Assembly (NCBI GenBank): GCA_031549115.1
Contig: JAVBQJ010000023.1
Span: 4,055-68,054 of the forward strand
Length of the DNA: 64,000 bases
Direction of reading: 5' to 3'
Source: JAVBQJ01 sp031549115
GTDB lineage: Bacteria; Verrucomicrobiota; Lentisphaeria; Victivallales; Victivallaceae
The stretch's first letter is position 1, and the number at the start of each line of letters is the position of its first letter. Under the pieces are notes generated by a model. The model saw only the letters and a program-made list of their open reading frames with translations, searched no databases and was not told where the DNA came from. Made by a program: the position numbers and the translations under genes. This document shows, one piece after another, positions 57,836-64,000 of the stretch.

Positions 57836-60101
57836 TTTCACTCTTCTTGTAAGCAATCCTGCTGTGATACATGGTGGTCAGAGTCCAGATGAAACTCTCT
57901 TTGATCTTGGCCAGCTCGGCGACGGTAAGCTGCGCGTCGTCCAACTGGCCGTCACGCATCCGGTTCCGGAATATCTCGTCGACCACCGCCTCGATCTTCG
58001 ACGCGGTCGGCTTTTCCAGCGAACGGCAATAGGCTTCGCAGGCGTCCGCGAGGCTGACGATCACAATCTCCCGGTCGTGCGGCAACGGGCCCGGATAACG
58101 GTAATCCTTTTCCACCGGCGGCCCCTCGTTCTGGCTGGTCCGCGCCAGGCGGTAGAAGTGCAACAGATCGGTGCCGTGATGCTGCCGGATCGCGTCCCGG
58201 ACCACCCGGCACAGCTTGTACTTGAGCGCCATATCCAGGCCGTCTTTGACGTGGTTCATGATGATCATGCTGCTCATGCGCGGCGACAGGGCGGTATGCT
58301 GATTGGCGGTGTCGATGTTGTTTTCGGTGAAGTACTCCGGATTGACGATCTTTCCGATGTCGTGGTACAGCGCCGCCGCCCGCGCTTTCAGCGGATTGGC
58401 ATCGATGCACTTGGCGGCATTCTCCGCCAGGATCGCCACGTTCTGCGAATGCATCGAGGTCCCCGGCGCCCGCAAATGCAGCTCTTTAAGCAGCGGATGG
58501 TTGAAATCGCACAGCACCAAAAGCGACATGTTCGTGCTGACATTGAACACCAGCTCAAAGATGAAAATCAACGGCAGCACCAGCATGGCCCCGGAAACAA
58601 TGCTGACGCCGGCGACAATCACCGTCCGGAGAATTTCATCCGGGTGATCGATCAGGATTTTGACGATATCGCCGTCCAGAAACCAGTACAGCGTCAGCAA
58701 GCCGAAGGTCCGCAAAAACAAACTGCGGTAGTTGGCCGAACGTCGCACCGCCAACCCCGCGACCGCGCAGATCACCAGCGCCAGCACCGCCTGCTGAAAC
58801 GGCATCCGCAGCATCTGCGCGGTAATGACCGCGACGAAAAAACCGCCGCTCATCGCCACTCGCAGCCCCATCACCACCGCCAGCAGCACCGAAGCCAGCA
58901 GCACCGGGACCACACTGAAAATCAACCGCGGCGAAATCCCGTATTCCGCGCTCGCCAACTGAAAAATCTGAATATAAACCGAGTTGATGACCAGCGAAAT
59001 CAGCACGATCGAACTCAACAGAAACAACTGGCGGTTGCTGTTGATCACATCCGGGTGCATGTGCCACAGATACAACGCGGAAAAGAGCACCAGAAACAGA
59101 CAGAACGCCAAATCCCCCAGCAGCTCCAGATTGAAGTCCACCACCCGGACCTGGCTGTTGTAAAGCGTCTGATACTGCGCCAGGGAATTGCGGTCGTTTT
59201 CGCTCAGAAACGCATCGCCGGCGACAATCACCGCGTTGCGCTCCACCCGCTTCAGAATCGGTTTGACGTTCGTGACCGCCTGCTTCTGCAGCTCCATGGT
59301 CTCCGTATCATCGACGAAGAGATCGCCGTCGCGCCCGAACAATCCGGCCAGCACACCGCTCAATGCCGTTTCCACCGCCGGAATCCCCTCACTTTCGCCC
59401 GGAACCGCCTTCAGGATATGCGCCGCCAACTCCCGTCCGGCTTCGGCCGGCGTCCGCAGCGTTTCCATGGTCCGGAGCCGGCGGCGCCCGCGCGGGTCCT
59501 CCACCCGCACCGGCGTCTCGGGCGCAAATGCCGACCGGGTGGCCTCAGCCACCAGACCGGAATTCAGAAGCAGTGAAACGTTGGCGGTAAACTCCTGAAA
59601 CGCGGTCGGGTCGTGAATCAGTTTCCGGCATGCCTCCAACGCCTGGCGGCCGGAGCTCAAATCCACCCCGGCCAGCAGGGCGTCGTCATCCTCCCTGGCT
59701 GCCACCCGGACGAAAAAATCCTGAAAACGCTGGTTCAATTGCTCCAACGCGGATTCCCGGACCTTCAGCACCACCGGTTCCCGGGCGGCCGCGGCCTCCT
59801 GCAGTTCCCGGGTGGCGGCGACATCCTCGTATTCGAAGTCAAAGGCGGCGAAGACCGTGCGCGGCGCATGCTCGTATTCGCCCCAGCTGAAGTCGATTTT
59901 ACGATGCGCCGACAGCACCAGAAGCAACGAACAGGAGACCCACAGCAACAGCAGCACGAACACATTCATGACCCGGGAATTCTCCGCGGCCGAAGCCAGC
60001 GTATTGCCGGTACGGCGTTTGCGGGTGCCCAACTGCCCCTTTTTTTCCATCTGGCGCACGGCACGCCAACGGGAAACGAAGTTTTTTATCCCGTCGAACA
60101 T
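57744..60101 (-). CDS. pgpH: PgpH/YqfF-type 7TM-HD phosphohydrolase
   Basis: The protein has 785 residues with a cytoplasmic N-terminus, one membrane helix (about 45-64) and a 7TM-HDED-like extracytoplasmic domain (65-330). Seven helices (about 335-540) and a C-terminal HD domain (560-740) follow, with YHDIGKI and HH (QHHGTD). The founding member, PgpH of Listeria, hydrolyses c-di-AMP to pApA. The order phoH, pgpH, ybeY is the classic conserved one. The C-terminal tail (PAPPASAAGRADSRGATGN) is low complexity because it overlaps ybeY. Confidence 0.88.
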   Translation of the reverse strand: MFDGIKNFVSRWRAVRQMEKKGQLGTRKRRTGNTLASAAENSRVMNVFVLLLLWVSCSLLLVLSAHRKIDFSWGEYEHAPRTVFAAFDFEYEDVAATRELQEAAAAREPVVLKVRESALEQLNQRFQDFFVRVAAREDDDALLAGVDLSSGRQALEACRKLIHDPTAFQEFTANVSLLLNSGLVAEATRSAFAPETPVRVEDPRGRRRLRTMETLRTPAEAGRELAAHILKAVPGESEGIPAVETALSGVLAGLFGRDGDLFVDDTETMELQKQAVTNVKPILKRVERNAVIVAGDAFLSENDRNSLAQYQTLYNSQVRVVDFNLELLGDLAFCLFLVLFSALYLWHMHPDVINSNRQLFLLSSIVLISLVINSVYIQIFQLASAEYGISPRLIFSVVPVLLASVLLAVVMGLRVAMSGGFFVAVITAQMLRMPFQQAVLALVICAVAGLAVRRSANYRSLFLRTFGLLTLYWFLDGDIVKILIDHPDEILRTVIVAGVSIVSGAMLVLPLIFIFELVFNVSTNMSLLVLCDFNHPLLKELHLRAPGTSMHSQNVAILAENAAKCIDANPLKARAAALYHDIGKIVNPEYFTENNIDTANQHTALSPRMSSMIIMNHVKDGLDMALKYKLCRVVRDAIRQHHGTDLLHFYRLARTSQNEGPPVEKDYRYPGPLPHDREIVIVSLADACEAYCRSLEKPTASKIEAVVDEIFRNRMRDGQLDDAQLTVAELAKIKESFIWTLTTMYHSRIAYKKSENDDEGDLFLEKPAPPASAAGRADSRGATGN

Positions 60102-60107
60102 AAGCGA

Positions 60108-61058
60108 TCATTTCTCGGAGTAAGCGTTGATTATCTTCTCCAGTAACGCATTTCGTACCACATCGGCGGTGGTAAAGTGACAAAAAGCGATCTCCTCCAC
60201 CTTCGGCAGCGTGGCCGCGGCATGCAGCAGACCGGAACGTTCGTTGCGGCCGAGGTCGTTCTGCATCGGATCCCCGGTGACGACACAGCGCGAATGAAAC
60301 CCCATCCGGGTCAGAAACATCAGCATCTGGTCTTCGGTCGTATTCTGGGCTTCGTCCAGAATGATGAATGAATTGTTGAGCGTGCGCCCGCGCATGAATG
60401 CCAGCGGCGCCACCTCGATCGCTCCGCGCGCCATCAGCTGATGCGCCTCTTCGTAATCCAATAGATCGTACAACGCGTCGTACAACGGACGCAGATACGG
60501 CATGATCTTGTCTTCCAGATTACCGGGCAGGAACCCCAGCATCTCGCCGGCTTCCCGTGCCGGACGGGTCAGGATGATCCGGGTACAATTGCCTTTCAAA
60601 AACTCGGAAACGGCCATCGCCATCGCCAGATAGGTTTTTCCGGTCCCGGCCGGGCCGATCCCGAACACCACCGTTTTTTCCCGCATCGCACGCAGATATT
60701 CCATCTGCATCCGGGAGCGCGGCATGATTTCGTTTTTCCGGGAACCGACCACCAGGCGCTCCGCGTACAGCTCATGCAACGCGTCTTCGCGGCCGTCGCG
60801 CCAGGCTTTCAGTACCTGTTCGAAGTCCGCCTGCTCCATCTTGCGCCCGCGCCGCAGAAACATCGCGGTCAACTCCTGAAAGAACGCCACCGCCCGTTGC
60901 CGGGCGTCATCCTCTCCGGCGATCTTGACCCAGCAGTCACGAACCGTCAGTTTCACCTTCAACGCCTGTTCCAGCGCTTTCAGGTTCGCAACGATCTCTC
61001 CGGCAAATGCCAAATGCGGCGTCAATCCATGATCGAAATAAAAACTCTCTTCCGGCAT
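60108..61058 (-). CDS. phoH: PhoH-family ATPase
   Basis: The protein has 316 residues from ATG 61058; a GTG at 61070 is the alternative, 4 bases from the LysM gene stop. An N-terminal KH-like part (15-75) precedes the PhoH ATPase with Walker A GPAGTGKT (135-142), RPAREAGEMLGFLPG and the Walker B IILDEAQNTT. Family members (YbeZ) work with YbeY in rRNA or RNA processing. It is upstream of pgpH (6-base gap) and ybeY. Confidence 0.94.
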   Translation of the reverse strand: MPEESFYFDHGLTPHLAFAGEIVANLKALEQALKVKLTVRDCWVKIAGEDDARQRAVAFFQELTAMFLRRGRKMEQADFEQVLKAWRDGREDALHELYAERLVVGSRKNEIMPRSRMQMEYLRAMREKTVVFGIGPAGTGKTYLAMAMAVSEFLKGNCTRIILTRPAREAGEMLGFLPGNLEDKIMPYLRPLYDALYDLLDYEEAHQLMARGAIEVAPLAFMRGRTLNNSFIILDEAQNTTEDQMLMFLTRMGFHSRCVVTGDPMQNDLGRNERSGLLHAAATLPKVEEIAFCHFTTADVVRNALLEKIINAYSEK

Positions 61059-61074
61059 TCGCACCCGCACCCGG

Positions 61075-61593
61075 TTATTTCTTGGTGGGATTCGGAATAA
61101 CCAGCTCCTGGCCGATGCGCAAACGGTTCGGGTTGCCCTTCAACGTATCCTTGTTGGCATCGAGAATCTGCTGGTACAACCGGCCGTTGCCGTAGAACTT
61201 CTGGGCAATCTTGCTCAGCGTGTCGCCCTTGGCGACCTTGTAGGTGACGATGTCGGCACTAACCGTCGTAACCGCAATGTCCTCCTCCACCATATCCACG
61301 TCACCGGAAGCGAATTCGGTGATCACTTCGTCCTCCACAATCGCGGCATCCTGGAACGGCGCCGGATTGTTCAACTTCTCCAGCTGCGCCAGCTCCGCGG
61401 CCGTGTAGTTGTTATCGGCGCGGATGGTGTCCGGGTAGGTCTGCGGTGTCCGCCAGGACACATAATTTTCCTTGATGAAATCGGCCCATTGCTGCTCTTT
61501 CGGGCTCAACTGCGTCTGGGACAATTCCGGACGGCACCCCGCCATTCCAACGACCAGGGCCGCACCAGCACCAACCAACCAAAATTTCTTCAT
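61075..61593 (-). CDS. LysM-domain lipoprotein
   Basis: The protein has 172 residues from ATG 61593, preceded by GGAGG. The signal peptide ends in the lipobox MAGC, giving a lipidated Cys. A helical/acidic middle (DEVITEFASGDVDMVEED) precedes a LysM domain (about 120-168, YKVAKGDTLSKIAQKFYGNG). It should bind peptidoglycan from a membrane anchor. It is the first gene of the phoH-pgpH-ybeY run. Confidence 0.9.
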   Translation of the reverse strand: MKKFWLVGAGAALVVGMAGCRPELSQTQLSPKEQQWADFIKENYVSWRTPQTYPDTIRADNNYTAAELAQLEKLNNPAPFQDAAIVEDEVITEFASGDVDMVEEDIAVTTVSADIVTYKVAKGDTLSKIAQKFYGNGRLYQQILDANKDTLKGNPNRLRIGQELVIPNPTKK

Positions 61594-61757
61594 TCCCGCC
61601 TCCATCAAAAAAACCGGTTTGTTTTTAAATCTTCGCAGATGGCATAATATAGTACCTCGCCGGGAAAATAAAAGTCCGATTGCCGTAATTCCCCGACTTT
61701 TTTACAAAAAACCGCAAAAACTGCGCATTCTTTTGCCTCCGAAGTGATTGAAGCCGA

Positions 61758-61785
61758 TTGAAAAAAGACATTTCGGTGATATAGT
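61758..61785 (+). promoter_or_regulatory. promoter of asd
   Basis: TTGAAA (61758-61763), 16-base spacer and TATAGT (61780-61785), 42 bases before the asd start. Confidence 0.6.
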
Positions 61786-61827
61786 AATAAGGCAATTTCC
61801 ATTAAAATATATTTGGAGGTATTCTCA

Positions 61828-62832
61828 ATGGCAAAGTCGTATCATGTCGCGGTGGCGGGTGCCACCGGCGCAGTCGGCATCGAAATGCTCAAAACGCTGG
61901 AAAAGCGCAACTTTCCGCTGAAGAGTCTCAAGCTTCTCGCCTCGGCCCGTTCCGCCGGCAAAAAGCTGAAATTCCGCGGCGAGGACATTGCCGTCGAAGA
62001 ACTCACCGAAAACTCCTTCAAGGGAGTCGATATCGCGTTGTTCTCCGCCGGCGGCGACATTTCCCGCCAGTTCCGCCGCTCCGTGGTGGACGCCGGCGCG
62101 GTGATGATCGACAACTCCAGCGCGTTCCGGATGGAAGCGGACGTGCCGCTGGTGGTGCCCGAAGTCAACCCGGAGGATGTCAAGCTCCACAAGGGCGTGA
62201 TCGCCAACCCGAATTGTTCCACCATCATCATGCTGGTGGTGATGGCCCCGCTGTACCGCGCCAACAAGGTGGTGCGTCTGATCGCCTCCACCTACCAGGC
62301 GACCTCCGGCGCCGGCGCCAAGGGCATGGACGAAATGCTGCTGCAAACGCGGCAGGTGCTGAACGGCGAAGCCATCGAGCCGAAGGTTTTCGCGCACCGG
62401 ATCGCCTTCAACCTGATCCCGCACATCGACGCATTCACCGACAACGGCTACACCAAGGAAGAGCTCAAGATGCTCCACGAATCGCGGAAGATGCTCCACG
62501 ATCCGAATCTGATGGTGTCGTGCACCTGTGTGCGCGTGCCGGTGATGCGCGCGCATTCCGAAGCGCTGAATCTGGAGTTCGAGCGCGACATGACGCCGGA
62601 AGACGCCCGGGCGATTCTCGCCAAGGCGCCGGGCGTCACCCTGGCCGACGACCCCGCCGCCAAGCACTATCCGATGCCGGTGGACGCCACCGAGCAGTAC
62701 AATGTGCTGGTCGGCCGCATCCGCCAGGATGTATCGCGGCCGGATAAGCGCGGCCTGGATATATTCATCTCCGGCGACCAGGTGCTGAAAGGCGCCGCCC
62801 TGAACGCAGTGCAAATCGCCGAAATTCTGTAA
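61828..62832 (+). CDS. asd: aspartate-semialdehyde dehydrogenase
   Basis: The protein has 334 residues from ATG 61828, with GGAGG about 10 bases upstream; the extra MEVFS before it is dropped. It has the Rossmann GATGAVG (11-17), catalytic Cys130 in NPNCST, and the STYQATSGAGAKG loop. It reduces aspartyl phosphate to the semialdehyde, feeding lysine/DAP, threonine and methionine synthesis. It belongs to the Gram-positive/PVC-like Asd subtype by length. It is monocistronic, with its own promoter and a strong terminator. Confidence 0.96.
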   Translation: MAKSYHVAVAGATGAVGIEMLKTLEKRNFPLKSLKLLASARSAGKKLKFRGEDIAVEELTENSFKGVDIALFSAGGDISRQFRRSVVDAGAVMIDNSSAFRMEADVPLVVPEVNPEDVKLHKGVIANPNCSTIIMLVVMAPLYRANKVVRLIASTYQATSGAGAKGMDEMLLQTRQVLNGEAIEPKVFAHRIAFNLIPHIDAFTDNGYTKEELKMLHESRKMLHDPNLMVSCTCVRVPVMRAHSEALNLEFERDMTPEDARAILAKAPGVTLADDPAAKHYPMPVDATEQYNVLVGRIRQDVSRPDKRGLDIFISGDQVLKGAALNAVQIAEIL

Positions 62833-62839
62833 GAAATTA

Positions 62840-62879
62840 CACACAAAAACGCCCGCAGCAATGCGGGCGTTTTTGTGTG
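62840..62879. terminator. very strong bidirectional terminator between asd and galE
   Basis: An 18-bp perfect stem (62840-62857 with 62862-62879) with a GCAA tetraloop. Its core is ACGCCCGCA flanked by A and T runs, so it works in both directions. Confidence 0.95.
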
Positions 62880-62884
62880 CGAAT

Positions 62885-63851
62885 TTATCTGGCATAGCCG
62901 TTCGGGAACTTCTGCCGCCACTTCCACGCCGATTCCACGATCGCGGACGCGGACTCGAACTGCGGCTGCCAATGCAGCAACGCTTTCGCCCGGTCGGCAC
63001 AGGCGATCAGGCGCGCCGGATCGCCGGCGCGGCGCCAGCTCCACTTTGATCTCCCGCCCCGTGACTTCGCGGGTCACATCGATGATCTCCTTGACACTCA
63101 AACCGTTGCCGGTGCCGAGATTGTAATGGCCGCTCTCGGGAGCGTTCAACGCCAGCGCGTGCGCCTGCGCCAAATCGAGGATATGGATGTAGTCGCGAAT
63201 GCAAGTGCCGTCCGCGGTATCGTAATCGTCCCCGTAAATCATCACCTTTTCCCGCTGTCCCATCGCCGCCTGAAGCACGATCGGGATCAGGTGGCTCTCC
63301 GGCCGGTGATCTTCGCCGAAGTTTTCACTCGCCCCGGCGGCATTGAAGTAACGCAATGCCGCATACTGAATGCCGTGGATTTCATGGTACCACTTCAACA
63401 CCTTCTCAAAACACAGCTTGGACTCGCCATACGGGTTGATCGGAATCTGTCGGTCGTTTTCCCGGATCGGAATGAGCTCCGGCTGGCCGAATGTCGCAGC
63501 GGTACTGGAAAACACGATCCGCCCGATCTTGCCCTCGACCATCCCCTCCAACAGATTGATGCCGTATGCCAGGTTGTTGCGGAAGTATTTGGTCGGATTC
63601 TGCATCGATTCCCCGACCAGCGAAAACGCCGCGAAGTGCATCACCGCGTCAAACCCGCCCGTCCGGCAAACCTCCACGATCCGATCCCGGTCACCCAGGT
63701 CCCCCTTGACAAAGCTTGCCCGCGGATCCACCGCGTCCTCATGTCCGGTGATCAACGCGTCAAACACCACCACCGTGTGTCCCTGATTCAACAAATATTC
63801 CGTACAGGCGCTGCCGATATATCCGGCTCCGCCACACACCAGTATCTTCAT
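62885..63851 (-). pseudogene. galE: UDP-glucose 4-epimerase, frameshifted near the 3' end
   Basis: It starts at ATG 63851 (AGGAGA upstream). Cofactor motif GGAGYIGS, the catalytic YGESK and the full epimerase core are intact. At about 63021-63035 the frame breaks: after VELAPRR the reading changes, and the expected C-terminus (AGDPARLIACADRAKALLHW... to NGYAR, stop 62887-62885) is found one base out of frame. Total length is 967 bases, not a multiple of three. The break lies in a CGCCG tandem stretch, and one extra unit (5 bases) would restore a normal 323-residue protein. It may be a slippage mutation, phase variation or a sequencing error. If real, the product carries a wrong tail that runs on to 62667. 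Confidence 0.85.
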
Positions 63852-63889
63852 TTTTTTATCTCCTGTTTATCTCCGCCCATCGGGTGCGC

Positions 63890-63985
63890 CGCCCCCGTCC
63901 CCCCGATGGAGGGCTCCTCGCCCTCCATACCACCCCGGCAGGGTCACAGGACCCTGCACCTCTGCTCCAGATGCCTTTGGCATCT
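63890..63985. repeat. hairpin-rich intergenic element, copy 2
   Basis: Three stem-loops: a 9-bp stem (63906-63914/63920-63928), an 8-bp stem GCAGGGTC-ACAG-GACCCTGC (63938-63957), and a 7-bp stem AGATGCC-TTT-GGCATCT (63969-63985). Anchors CGCCCCCGTCCCCCCGAT and TCTGCTCCA match copy 1 in the same order. No gene was seen from 63852 to the window end. Confidence 0.55.
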
Positions 63986-64000
63986 TCCGCGACCTTTTTT

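Noticed and set aside
62667..62884. Extension of galE to 394 residues
   Set aside because: The extra tail is the wrong frame beyond the break and crosses the terminator into asd antisense; the true C-terminus is in another frame.

Overview
The window is GC-rich (about 60-63% by eye) and carries no rRNA or tRNA that I could find. Several traits together suggest the phylum Lentisphaerota, with a Victivallis-like organism the best guess: four short pseudopilins of the H-X9-DG type, three DUF4838 proteins, many unusual glycoside hydrolases, two giant AsmA/YdbH-like envelope proteins, and lipoproteins with clear lipoboxes. The cell should have an outer membrane. The phylum assignment is inference from family content, not a search.

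Layout. (1) 1-2950: a leftward cassette of regulator, pseudopilin and edge-truncated glycosidase. (2) 3000-9061, leftward: two small secreted proteins, a family B DNA polymerase, alkaline phosphatase and recN. (3) 9209-11648: signal peptidase I and a small membrane protein (rightward), facing an esterase with a CBM9-like tail. (4) 11649-12078: a hairpin-rich non-coding block and a 59-bp tandem duplication covering the aroC stop. (5) 12072-14567: argB-aroK-aroC, leftward. (6) 14644-26555: two AsmA/YdbH-like giants flank a lipoprotein, yicC, a small membrane protein, an MFS permease, two GYF-domain membrane proteins and a small conserved protein. (7) 26583-30837: second regulator-pseudopilin-DUF4838 cassette, closed by a strong bidirectional terminator shared with a GH3 enzyme. 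(8) 33543-39675: a translationally coupled four-gene operon of an AdoMet-decarboxylase-like pyruvoyl enzyme, a propeller-Cache-MFS fusion, a formyltransferase and a Cache/HAMP/SpoIIE phosphatase. (9) 39683-49319: third cassette, LacI regulator, pseudopilin, secreted DUF6067-like enzyme, GH78 and GH2. (10) 49580-57332: fourth cassette, AraC regulator divergent from pseudopilin, GH1 and two DUF4838 proteins. (11) 57347-61593: phoH-pgpH-ybeY with a LysM lipoprotein. (12) 61828-63851: asd facing a frameshifted galE.

Two themes stand out. First, each of the four carbohydrate cassettes couples one regulator (GntR, LacI or AraC type) with one pseudopilin and one or more glycosidases. Secreted enzymes (signal peptides) and cytoplasmic enzymes (none) are mixed, and no SusCD or ABC transporter is present. 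The pseudopilins may therefore be part of how these bacteria handle polysaccharide at the surface. Second, the operon at 33.5-39.7 kb joins amine or nucleoside chemistry (decarboxylase, formyltransferase) with two proteins carrying extracytoplasmic Cache-like sensors. It looks like an uncharacterised synthesis, transport and signalling unit.
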